A DNA stretch of 64,000 bases from Acidobacteriota bacterium (lineage in GTDB: Bacteria > Acidobacteriota > Vicinamibacteria > Marinacidobacterales > Marinacidobacteraceae). Positions within the stretch are counted from its first letter, which is position 1, and the number at the start of each line of letters is the position of its first letter. The notes beneath the pieces are model-generated. The model was given only the letters and a program-made list of their open reading frames with translations, was not told the DNA's origin and searched no databases. A program made the position numbers and the translations under genes. The stretch is from positions 56,973-120,972 of the forward strand of contig JAJEFG010000046.1 of the NCBI GenBank assembly GCA_022820545.1, read 5' to 3'. This document shows positions 35,508-43,956 of the stretch, in pieces.

Positions 35508-37208
35508 TCAGAAGCCCTTGGCGAGGCCGAGGCGGCGGGGGTCGGTGACCCCGTGGAGCTTGCCGGTGTCCGGGTCGCGCCAGACGATCTGCATCGAGCC
35601 GGTGTGCCAGTTGTAGGGCCCGAGGTCCTGGATCCGGATGCCGCGGGCCTTGAGGCCCTTCCGAACCTCGTCCGTAATCCGGGACTCGATCGCGAGCACC
35701 TGCTCGCCGCCGCGGAAGGCGAAGAAGCGCGGCGCGTCGGCGGCGTCGCCGGGCGTCATCCCGAAGTCGATGATGTTCACCAGCACCTGGGTGACGGGCT
35801 GGGGCGGCACCCCCGGCGAGCCGAGCGAGAGCCAGGGCACGCCGTCCTTCGCGACGATGGTCCCGGTGCTGTTCGGGCTGACGCGCCGGCCGGGTCCAAC
35901 CGTCCGGCCGGGGAAGCCGCTGCCGGTCGCCCGCACCCCGTCGAGGAAGACTCCCGGCGCGCCGCCGTGGCCGGTGTGGAGCGAGGTGATCCAGTTGCCC
36001 TCGGCGTCCACGATGACGTTGTGGTTGCTCTCGTCCACCATCGGCGGCGCGTCCGCCGAGCGCGCGATCCGCACCGGTTCCGGACGGCGGAGCGCCGCGG
36101 TGGCGGCGGGCGGCGTCAGGTCCACTCCCGGCACGACCATCGTGGTCCGCACGAAGTCCGCTCCGAACTTCGCGTAGTCCTTCGACAGCCACACTTCGAT
36201 CGGGATCTGGAACGCCAGCGGGTCGGTGACCCCGTAGCGCATGTCGGTCTCCACCCGGCCGAGCGTGCGGGTGAGGATCTCGAGGGTGTCCACCGACTCG
36301 GCGTAGTGGCCCATGCCCGCGAGGTCGAAGTTCTCGAGGATGTTCAGGTTGTAGCCGATCTGGATGCCGCCCTTCTTCGGCGGAGACTCGCTGAGGACCT
36401 CGTAGCCGCGGTAGGTGGAACGGACGGGGTCCGACCACCGCACCTCGAACGCCCCCATGTCCTCGAGGCTCACGCAATAGCCCTTCGCGCGGGACTTCTC
36501 GACGAACTTCCGGCCCCAGGCGCCGGTGTAGAGGTAGTCCGCTCCTTCGGAAGCGATCCCTCGTAGCGTCTTCGCCATCGCCGGCATCTTCCAGAGGTGC
36601 CCCACGGGGACGAGATGGCCGTCCGGCATGTAGTGCGCCCGCGCCTCGTCGTTCTGCTGGATGAGGTCGCCGGTCTCCCAACTGTTGTAGTTGTTCGCGT
36701 ACATGAAGGAGGTAACCAGCACCCCTTCGTCCGCCGCCTTGATGGCCGGTTCGAGGTACTCGGCCCACGCCTTCGTCCCGAAGCGGTCGGCCAGCGCGCC
36801 GAGGCCCGCGACCTTGCCCCCGATGGCGACCTGGGAGGGATCGCCCTCGCCGCAGCGGCCGGCGAGCGGCCGCTCCGAGTAGGACTCGAAGACGGTGTAG
36901 TCACCGGTTGACGCGTCGTAGTAAAGGCCGCCCATGGCGCCGAAGAGGCTCACCTGGTGGTAGTCCACAACGTTTTGGAGGAAGACCGCGGTGACGAAAG
37001 CGTCGATGGCGTTCCCGCCGTTCCGGAGCACTTCGAGCGCGGTCTCGGTGACGATGGGGAGCTGGGTGCTCACCATCACCGAGTCGCCGACCGACTCCGC
37101 CTTCGGCCCCTGGTTGTAGAGGGCGTCGCGCGCGTCGGGCGGGTTCTGGCCGGACGCCAGGGCGGCGGCCAGCAGGCACGTCGTTAATGTGAGAAATCGC
37201 ATGGTCAA
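35508..37208 (-). CDS. Gamma-glutamyltransferase-like protein, copy 1 of 3
   Basis: 'VSTQLPIVTETALEVLRNGGNAIDAFVTAVFLQNVVDYH', 'GTIVAKDGVPWLSLGSPG', 'GKLHGVTDPRRLGLAKGF'. Nucleophile region reads ESNHNVIVD. An alternative start is 37202. Confidence 0.88.
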   Translation of the reverse strand: MTMRFLTLTTCLLAAALASGQNPPDARDALYNQGPKAESVGDSVMVSTQLPIVTETALEVLRNGGNAIDAFVTAVFLQNVVDYHQVSLFGAMGGLYYDASTGDYTVFESYSERPLAGRCGEGDPSQVAIGGKVAGLGALADRFGTKAWAEYLEPAIKAADEGVLVTSFMYANNYNSWETGDLIQQNDEARAHYMPDGHLVPVGHLWKMPAMAKTLRGIASEGADYLYTGAWGRKFVEKSRAKGYCVSLEDMGAFEVRWSDPVRSTYRGYEVLSESPPKKGGIQIGYNLNILENFDLAGMGHYAESVDTLEILTRTLGRVETDMRYGVTDPLAFQIPIEVWLSKDYAKFGADFVRTTMVVPGVDLTPPAATAALRRPEPVRIARSADAPPMVDESNHNVIVDAEGNWITSLHTGHGGAPGVFLDGVRATGSGFPGRTVGPGRRVSPNSTGTIVAKDGVPWLSLGSPGVPPQPVTQVLVNIIDFGMTPGDAADAPRFFAFRGGEQVLAIESRITDEVRKGLKARGIRIQDLGPYNWHTGSMQIVWRDPDTGKLHGVTDPRRLGLAKGF

Positions 37209-37239
37209 ACCTCTGCGCCATCGCCGCTGATCGGCGGCG

Positions 37240-37293
37240 CGCGGGTTTCGCGGCCCTGGCGGGCCGCGATGCCGGCCGGAGGCCGGCGCTCCG
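37240..37293. repeat. REP-like element, class 1
   Basis: GCGGGTTTCGCGGCCCTGGCGGGCCGCGATGCCGGCCGGAGGCCGGCGCTCCGA. Confidence 0.8.
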
Positions 37294-37318
37294 AAGCGGC
37301 GTACTTGTGCACGGGCGG

Positions 37319-39019
37319 TCAGTAGCCGACGACGACGCCGAGACGCCGTGGGTCCGTGGCCCCGTGGAGCTTGCCGTCGTCACCGCGCCAGATGATCTGC
37401 ATCGAGCCGGTGTGCCAGTTGTAGGCGCCGAGGTCGGTGATCCCGATCCCGCTCTTCTTCAGGCCCGCGCGGACCGCGTCGGAGATGCGGGACTCGATCT
37501 GAACGCCGCGTTCGCCCCCCCGGAAGGCCCAGAAGCGCGGCGCGTCGGCCGCGTCCTTCGGGTGCATGCCGTAGTCGATGATGTTCACGAGCACCTCGGT
37601 GACCGGCTGCGGCGGCGAACCCGGGGTCCCCATGGCGAGCCAGGGCTTGCCGTCCTTCGCCACGATGATCCCGGTGATCGGCAGCACCAGGCGGCGGCCG
37701 GGACCCGCGGTGGCGGCGCGCGCGGTGCTCCCCGTCGCCCGCACCCCGTCGATGAAGATGCCCGGCGCCCCGCCGTGCCCCGTGTGGAGCATGGACACCC
37801 AGTTGCCGTGCGAGTCCACGATGACGTTGTGGTTGCTCCCGAGATCCGCGGTGTCCGCCCCGCCGGCGCCCGGCGGGAAGAGCGAGGCCGTCATGTCGGG
37901 GGTCTCGCTGTTCGAGAGGTCCACGCCGTCGAGCAGCATCGTGTTCTCGACGAAGGTGGCCCCCAGTTTTCCGTACTCGTCGGAGAGCCAGAGATCCGTG
38001 GGCATCTTGAAGTTGAGCGGGTCCTTGATGACCCAGCGCGTCTCGTCGGAGACCCGGCCGAAGGCCCGGATCATGATCTCGAGCGCCTCGGGGGACTCGC
38101 TGTAGTGCCCCATGCCCTTCAGGTCGAAGTTCTCGAGGATCTTGAGGTTGCTCCCCACGATGACCCCACCCGTGTCGGGCGGCGGCGAACCGTAGAAATC
38201 AAGCCCGCGGTACGTGAACTTCGTCGGGTCGTCCCAGTGCGGCTTGTACTCCGCCATGTCCTGCATGCTGACCGCGAAGCCCTTCGCGTTCGCGGCCTTC
38301 ACGAACTTCTCGGCCCAGGCCCCGGTGTACATGTAGTCGGCGCCCTCGGAAGCGACCATCTTGAGGTGCTCGGCGAGCGCCGGCCGCTTCCAGCGCTCGC
38401 CCACCGGCACCAGGTGGCCGTTCGCCATGTAGGCCTCGCGCGCCTCGGGGTTCTTGACGAGGTCCCCCTGCTCCATCAGGTTGTAGTTGATGCCGTACAT
38501 GAACGAGGTGACGATGGCGCCTTCCGTGGCCGAGGCGATGGCCGGCTGCAGGTACTGCGACCACTCCATCGTCCCGCTGCCGTAGCGCTCCGCGATCGCT
38601 TCGAGGCCGCGCACCACGCCGCCGATGGCGACCTTGGAGACGTCGCCGTGGTCGTGGCGGTCGGCGCGCGGGCGCTCCGAGACCGCGTTCAGCGACCAGT
38701 AGGTGTCTGTGGCCGCGTCGTAGCCGATGACGGACATCGAGCCGAAGTGCGAGACCTGGTGGAAGTCCTGGACGTGCTGGACGAAGACGGCGGTCACCAT
38801 GGCGTCCACCGCGTTGCCGCCGTCCCTCAAGACCTCGAGCGCCGCGTTGCTGACCACCGGAAGCTGGGTGGCCACCATGACCGAGTCGCCGGTGACGGTC
38901 GGCTTCGGTCCCTGGTTCAGTTGCGGATCGGGTCCGTTCTGCGCCATCCCGGTGGTTGCGAGAGCCAGCGCCCCCGCGACGACCAGGAATCGAATGAATG
39001 TAGAGCTTGTTCTCATCAT
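37319..39019 (-). CDS. Gamma-glutamyltransferase-like protein, copy 2 of 3
   Basis: Paralogue of the neighbours: 'NQGPKPTVTGDSVMVATQLPVVSNAALEVLRDGGNAVDAMVTAVFVQHVQDFHQVSHFGSM', 'GSNHNVIVDSHGNW', 'LGVVVGY'. Confidence 0.88.
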   Translation of the reverse strand: MMRTSSTFIRFLVVAGALALATTGMAQNGPDPQLNQGPKPTVTGDSVMVATQLPVVSNAALEVLRDGGNAVDAMVTAVFVQHVQDFHQVSHFGSMSVIGYDAATDTYWSLNAVSERPRADRHDHGDVSKVAIGGVVRGLEAIAERYGSGTMEWSQYLQPAIASATEGAIVTSFMYGINYNLMEQGDLVKNPEAREAYMANGHLVPVGERWKRPALAEHLKMVASEGADYMYTGAWAEKFVKAANAKGFAVSMQDMAEYKPHWDDPTKFTYRGLDFYGSPPPDTGGVIVGSNLKILENFDLKGMGHYSESPEALEIMIRAFGRVSDETRWVIKDPLNFKMPTDLWLSDEYGKLGATFVENTMLLDGVDLSNSETPDMTASLFPPGAGGADTADLGSNHNVIVDSHGNWVSMLHTGHGGAPGIFIDGVRATGSTARAATAGPGRRLVLPITGIIVAKDGKPWLAMGTPGSPPQPVTEVLVNIIDYGMHPKDAADAPRFWAFRGGERGVQIESRISDAVRAGLKKSGIGITDLGAYNWHTGSMQIIWRGDDGKLHGATDPRRLGVVVGY

Positions 39020-39037
39020 GCTCCTCCCCTGTTGTGT

Positions 39038-40726
39038 TCAGTGTCCAGCGGCATGTCCGAGCCGTCTCGGGTCGCTGACCCCGTAAAGCTTTCCGTCGTC
39101 ACCGCGCCAGATGATCTGTATCGAGCCGGTGTGCCAGTTGTAGTCGCCGAGTTCCTCCATCGCGATGCCGCTTCGCGCCATCCCCCGCCGGACCTCGTCG
39201 GAGATCCGCGATTCGATGCGGAGCACCCGCCGCTCGGTCTGTCCGTAGAGGAACGCCCAGAAGCGCGGCGCGTCGGCCGCGTCCTTCGGATGCATGCCGA
39301 AGTCGAGGATGTTCACGAGCACCTCGGTCACCGGCTGTGGCGGGAACCCCGGCGTTCCGAGCGAGAGCCAGGGCTTGCCGTCCTTCATCACGAAGACCCC
39401 GGTGACCTCGGCGAGGATGCGGCGACCCGGACCCATCGTCTCGGCCTTCACCCCGCTGCCGGTGGCCCGGACCCCATCGATGAAGATCCCCGGGGCGCCG
39501 CCGTGTCCGGTGTGTAGCGAACTGATCCAGTTCCCCTCGGCGTCAACGATCACGTTGTGGTTGCTGCCGAGGGTCATCGCGGCGGCGACGTTCGTTCCGC
39601 CCGCCTCCCTCTCCATCATGGCCGTCAGGTCCACCCCCGGCTGCGGCATCGTCTGCCGGACGAATTCGGCGCTCAGCCGCGCGTACTCCTTCGAGTTCCA
39701 GAGCTCGTAGGGGTTCCGGTAGGCGGCCGGGTCCTGGATGGACCACTTCATGTCGGACTCGACCTTGCCGAAGCTCCGGACCATGATCTCGAGGGTCTCC
39801 GGGGACTCGGCGAAGTGCCCGGTCTCCGTGAGATCGAACTGCTCCAGCACGTTCAGGTTCTGCCCGACCAGGAGCCCGCCCTTGTTGGGAGGCGGCTCGA
39901 CCAGGATCTCGTGGCCCCGGTAGGTGAAGCGGGCCGGCTCGAACCAGCGCGTCTCGTACTCGGCGAGGTCCTCGAGCGTGACGCAGAAACCGCGCCGCGT
40001 CGCCTGTTCCACGAACTTCGTCGCCCACTCGCCCTGGTAGAGATGATCGGCGCCGTGCTCGGCGACCGCCCGGAGAGTCGCGGCGAGGGCCGGCATCTTC
40101 CAGGTCCCGCCGACCGGGACCAGGTGGCCGTCGGGCAGGTAGAACGCGCGCGCTTCCTCGTTCCGCTGGATCAGGTCCCCGTTCTCCCAGAGGCTGTAGT
40201 TGTTCGCGTACTGGAAGTTCGTGACCAGGACGCCGTCTTCCGCGGCAGCGATCGCAGGTTCCAGGTAGCCCGCCCAGGGTTTCGTCCCGAAGCGGTCGGC
40301 GAGCGACTCGAGCCCGCGCACCGTGCCGCCGATGGCCAGCCGGCCCACCCGCTTGCCGTCCCCGCAGCGGTCGGCCCGCGGCCGTGCCGAGAAGGCATTG
40401 AACGCGTAGGTCGTCCCGGTGGCCGCCTCGTAGTAGAGGCCGGACATCGCCCCGAAGTGCGAGACCTGGTGGTAGTCCTCGACGTGCTGGAGGAAGACGG
40501 CGGTGACGAACGCGTCCACCGCGTTCCCGCCGTCCTCCAGCACCCGGACCGCCGCCCGGGTCACGTTCGGGAGCTGGGTCGCGACCATCCCGCCGTCGGA
40601 GGTAGCCACGGCTTTCGGCCCCTGGTTCAGCAGCGGATCGCGGGAACCGCCCGTCTGGGCGAGCGCCGGCGCCGATGCGGCCAGCAACACGGCGAGCGCC
40701 AGGCCGCCGGGAAGCGCGTCTTTCAT
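39038..40726 (-). CDS. Gamma-glutamyltransferase-like protein, copy 3 of 3
   Basis: Start MKDALPGGLALAVLLAASAPALAQ (signal peptide) rather than the 42505 ORF start; 'NQGPKAVATSDGGMVATQLPNVTRAAVRVLEDGGNAVDAFVTAVFLQHVEDYH', 'GSNHNVIVDAEGNW'. Confidence 0.88.
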   Translation of the reverse strand: MKDALPGGLALAVLLAASAPALAQTGGSRDPLLNQGPKAVATSDGGMVATQLPNVTRAAVRVLEDGGNAVDAFVTAVFLQHVEDYHQVSHFGAMSGLYYEAATGTTYAFNAFSARPRADRCGDGKRVGRLAIGGTVRGLESLADRFGTKPWAGYLEPAIAAAEDGVLVTNFQYANNYSLWENGDLIQRNEEARAFYLPDGHLVPVGGTWKMPALAATLRAVAEHGADHLYQGEWATKFVEQATRRGFCVTLEDLAEYETRWFEPARFTYRGHEILVEPPPNKGGLLVGQNLNVLEQFDLTETGHFAESPETLEIMVRSFGKVESDMKWSIQDPAAYRNPYELWNSKEYARLSAEFVRQTMPQPGVDLTAMMEREAGGTNVAAAMTLGSNHNVIVDAEGNWISSLHTGHGGAPGIFIDGVRATGSGVKAETMGPGRRILAEVTGVFVMKDGKPWLSLGTPGFPPQPVTEVLVNILDFGMHPKDAADAPRFWAFLYGQTERRVLRIESRISDEVRRGMARSGIAMEELGDYNWHTGSIQIIWRGDDGKLYGVSDPRRLGHAAGH

Positions 40727-40740
40727 TCGGCTCTCCTGTC

Positions 40741-42366
40741 TCAGTTCGTCGGTCTCGCGAACAGGTCCCGGACCTCGTCGTCGTGGCCGGTCATCTCCCA
40801 GCGGATGAGCGAGATCGGGATCCAACCGGAAGCGAGGAACTCGTCGTGGAACTCCTTCAGGTCGAACTCGTCGCCGAGCTGCAGTGCCCTGTCCATGAGG
40901 AGTTCCTCGATCTGGAGCTTCCCCATCTGGTAGGCGATCCCCGAACCCGGGGTCTTCAGATAGATCTCGGCGTCCACCCGGGCCACGTCCTGGTCCATGA
41001 AGGGCGTGTTGTCCGCCATGAAATCCACCGCCTGCTGGACGGTGAATTCGTTCGTGTGCATCAGGGCTTCGGCCCCGTTCCGCACCGCCCGGGCGATCTG
41101 GAAGATGTAGTAGAGCTCGCGGGTGCGCGGCAGCTCGTCGAGGAACCCGGCCTGGAGCATCATCTCCTCGAGATAGAAGGCCCACCCCTCGATGCGGCCG
41201 CGGTCGCGGTAGGCGCCGCGGATCGAGGAGCGGTTCGGCCCCGGTTCCCGGCTCCGGAGCAGGCCGTCGAAGCGGTGGCCCGGGATCACCGCGTGCACAT
41301 GGTCGGGCCGCGGGTCGCGGTACTGGACCTCCTCCCAGAAGTTCCGCCGGCCGCCCTCGCGGACGATCCAGGGCACGTTCGTGCCGAACTCCCCGACGTA
41401 GTCCGGGATGGTGAGGATGTCCTGGTCCACCAGGAACTTCCGGACGTGCTCGTCGGCCTCCTCGATCCGCCGGGCGTAGTCCTCGGCGCTCGGCGCGGGG
41501 TCCACCGTCGGGAGACCCCGGTTCCTGTTGCGCTCGAGTTCGAGGAAGGCCCAGGACCGGTGGAGTTCGCGGTCGCCGATCCGGTTCACGTCGTCCCAGT
41601 CGAAGGGCATCATGGCGACGTGCTTCAGGTACCAGTCGTAGTGCCCGCGTCCGAGCCCGGAGGGCGCGTCCATCCGCTCCCGGTTCCCGGTGAGCCAGGC
41701 GTGGAACTCTCCGACCGCCGCCTGCGCCTCCCGCGCCGGGGGCAGGAGTTCGGGGTGGTGCGTTTCGAGCTGCGCGACCAGGTCTTCGTACCAGGCGATG
41801 GTCCCGGCGGGGGGGACCTCCCGGTAGGGATGGCCGTGGCCGACGCCGTCGGCGGTCACCAGGTTCCTCAGCGCCAGCATCGTCAACTCGCCGCCGGCAT
41901 CCGTGAGGTTCTCGCGGGCGAGGGACAGGAACGCGGGCACCCCGCCCAGTTGCATCTCGAGCCGGGCGATTTCCTCCCCGGCGAGCGGGAAGTCGTGGAA
42001 GGCGAGCCGCTGCACGGTGTCCACGTAGGTCCCGGGATCGCGCGCCCAGGGACGGCGCACCCGCAGGTCGTAATCGAGACGGTTCAGCCGCGCCCGCACC
42101 AGGAGGTAGTCCACCTGCCGCGGGACCGGCCAGCCGGCCGGATCGATGGCGCCGAGGCGGTCCGCGAAGCCGTCGAGCCCGGCCCGCTGCCGCTCGATGG
42201 TCTCCGGGCGGTAGTCCGGAAGGCCGTCCTCCATGGCCGGACGATCGAACTCGAGGAACTCGTCGTGGAGGGCCACCAGCGTCCCGTAGTGCCCGGCGCC
42301 GCCGGCCACGCCGCACGCGGTGGCTGCGACGGCGAGCGGAAGGGCGAGAACGGATCGACGCTTCAT
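40741..42366 (-). CDS. DUF885 family protein, secreted
   Basis: 541 aa; signal peptide plus 'RGAYRDRGRIEGWAFYLEEMMLQAGFLDELPRTRELYYIFQIARAVRNGAEALMHTNEFTVQQAVDFM'. Confidence 0.82.
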   Translation of the reverse strand: MKRRSVLALPLAVAATACGVAGGAGHYGTLVALHDEFLEFDRPAMEDGLPDYRPETIERQRAGLDGFADRLGAIDPAGWPVPRQVDYLLVRARLNRLDYDLRVRRPWARDPGTYVDTVQRLAFHDFPLAGEEIARLEMQLGGVPAFLSLARENLTDAGGELTMLALRNLVTADGVGHGHPYREVPPAGTIAWYEDLVAQLETHHPELLPPAREAQAAVGEFHAWLTGNRERMDAPSGLGRGHYDWYLKHVAMMPFDWDDVNRIGDRELHRSWAFLELERNRNRGLPTVDPAPSAEDYARRIEEADEHVRKFLVDQDILTIPDYVGEFGTNVPWIVREGGRRNFWEEVQYRDPRPDHVHAVIPGHRFDGLLRSREPGPNRSSIRGAYRDRGRIEGWAFYLEEMMLQAGFLDELPRTRELYYIFQIARAVRNGAEALMHTNEFTVQQAVDFMADNTPFMDQDVARVDAEIYLKTPGSGIAYQMGKLQIEELLMDRALQLGDEFDLKEFHDEFLASGWIPISLIRWEMTGHDDEVRDLFARPTN

Positions 42367-43880
42367 CGGAAGCCCTCCGTGGTGGGGGCGGCCGACGGCA
42401 TATGGGTCCGCAGGAACTCCATGAAGTCGGCGGGAGGTTGCGTACCCAGCTCGCGGGCGGCCACGACGTGCTGCCAGGCCGCCTCGTAGTCGTTCGCTCC
42501 GGCAAGAGCCATCGCCAGGTCCAGCTGGACCGGGCCGGATTCCGGCCGGACCGCCAGGGACGCCCGGTAGTGCCCGATGGCGTCCGCGGCGCTCCCCTGC
42601 CGCGCCAGGATCTGGCCGAGCTGATGGTGGGCGATCGGGTTTTCCGGATCGGCCTCGACGGCGCGCCGGTAGAGCGGTACCGCTTCTGCGATCCGGTCCT
42701 GGCGCGCCAGCACGTTCGCCAGGTTGGTCAAAGTGCCGCTGTGGTCCGGCCAGGTTTCGAGGGCGGTGCGGTACTCCGCCTCGGCCTCGTCCAGCCGGCC
42801 CTGGTTCAGGAACATGTTGCCCAGGTTGAAGCGGGCCTCGGCCTTTTCCGGCGCGATCTCGAGCGTCCGCCGGTAGCGCCGGATCGCCTCGTCGGTTCGT
42901 CCCAGCCGGGCGAGCAGGTTCCCCAGGTTGAAGTGGCCGTTCGCGTCCTCGGGGTGCGCCTCCAGCAGCGTGCGATAGAGCGACTCGGCCTTCGTCTGGT
43001 TGCCCAGCGAGTCGGCGACCGACGCCCGGCGGTGGTAGCCGATGACCGAAACGCCCTCCTCCACGACCTCGTTCATGAAGGGGTCGTGGTGGAGCAGCTC
43101 ACCGTCGAGTCGCCCCACCCGCTGGGCCGCGCTCCCGGCCGCGTCCATGTCGCCCAGACCCCGGTACGCCTGCACCAGCAGGACGTGGGGGGCACGCGCC
43201 CGCGGTTGCAGCGCCGCGACGCGTTCGAGGTGGCGGCGACTCGCCTCCAGGTCTCCGGCGGCCAGCGCGAGGCGGCCCAGCCCGAGCTCGCAGGGGGCGC
43301 AGCGCGGATCCAGCCTGACGGCCTTCCGGTAGTGCTCCCGCGCCGTTACGGCCTCGCCGGCCTGTTCCAGCAGCTCCGCCCGCAGCAGTTGGCCGGGCGC
43401 GTACCCCGGCAAGAGCGCGACGGCCCGCTCCGAAGCATCGAGCGCGGTCGCCGGGTCGGGAGTCTTCGCGGCGCGCGCCAGCAGGTAGGGCCAGCGCGGC
43501 TCGCCGGGGTCCAGCTCGACGGCGCGCTGGTAGGCCGCCGCCGCGGCCGCCTCGCGCTCGTGCGCGAGCAGGACGGACCCGAGCCGGCCCCACGCGGCCC
43601 CCGAGCGCGGGTCCGCGGCAACCGCCTGCCGCGCCTCCTCGACCTTCGCGCGCACCCGCTCGTCCCGCTCGGAGGCGGAGGACCCGGGGACCTCCGCCAG
43701 ATCGAGAGAGGGAGGAAACGCCAGCCGGGCCAGGAGGAGACCTCCGAGCAGGGCCGCGGCGGCCGCGGCCCATGGGCGCAGGCGCAGCGGCCGGCGGGTC
43801 TTTTCTCCCTGCCCAGCGGGCAGCGGTGCCGGTCCGGAGGCCGGCGCTCCCGGTCGGCGGCGTTTCCTGGTCTTGCTCAC
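42363..43880 (-). CDS. TPR repeat protein
   Basis: One N-terminal TM segment, then multiple TPRs ('ANGHFNLGNLLARLGRTDEAIRRYRRTLEIAPEKAEARFNLGNMFLNQGRLDEAEAEYRTALE'). 4-bp overlap with the DUF885 gene. Confidence 0.88.
   Translation of the reverse strand: MSKTRKRRRPGAPASGPAPLPAGQGEKTRRPLRLRPWAAAAAALLGGLLLARLAFPPSLDLAEVPGSSASERDERVRAKVEEARQAVAADPRSGAAWGRLGSVLLAHEREAAAAAAYQRAVELDPGEPRWPYLLARAAKTPDPATALDASERAVALLPGYAPGQLLRAELLEQAGEAVTAREHYRKAVRLDPRCAPCELGLGRLALAAGDLEASRRHLERVAALQPRARAPHVLLVQAYRGLGDMDAAGSAAQRVGRLDGELLHHDPFMNEVVEEGVSVIGYHRRASVADSLGNQTKAESLYRTLLEAHPEDANGHFNLGNLLARLGRTDEAIRRYRRTLEIAPEKAEARFNLGNMFLNQGRLDEAEAEYRTALETWPDHSGTLTNLANVLARQDRIAEAVPLYRRAVEADPENPIAHHQLGQILARQGSAADAIGHYRASLAVRPESGPVQLDLAMALAGANDYEAAWQHVVAARELGTQPPADFMEFLRTHMPSAAPTTEGFR
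43809..43852. repeat. REP-like element (diverged) inside the TPR gene N-terminus
   Basis: CTGCCCAGCGGGCAGCGGTGCCGGTCCGGAGGCCGGCGCTCC; encodes part of 'RPGAPASGPAPLPAGQG'. Confidence 0.6.
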
Positions 43881-43956
43881 AGGGACTGCGACGCCAGTGT
43901 ATGGACTGGCGCCGGCGGTGGAGGACGGCGCCGAAGCGCCGCCCTCGCGCCCGTTC

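Noticed and set aside
37307-39517. 736-aa plus-strand ORF spanning two genes
   Set aside because: Antisense shadow of two GGT-like genes; its internal similarity simply mirrors the paralogy of the real genes.
39038-42505. 1155-aa ORF interpreted as a GGT fusion protein
   Set aside because: The upstream part is an out-of-frame shadow of the DUF885 gene. A signal-peptide start at 40726 gives a normal GGT-like protein.
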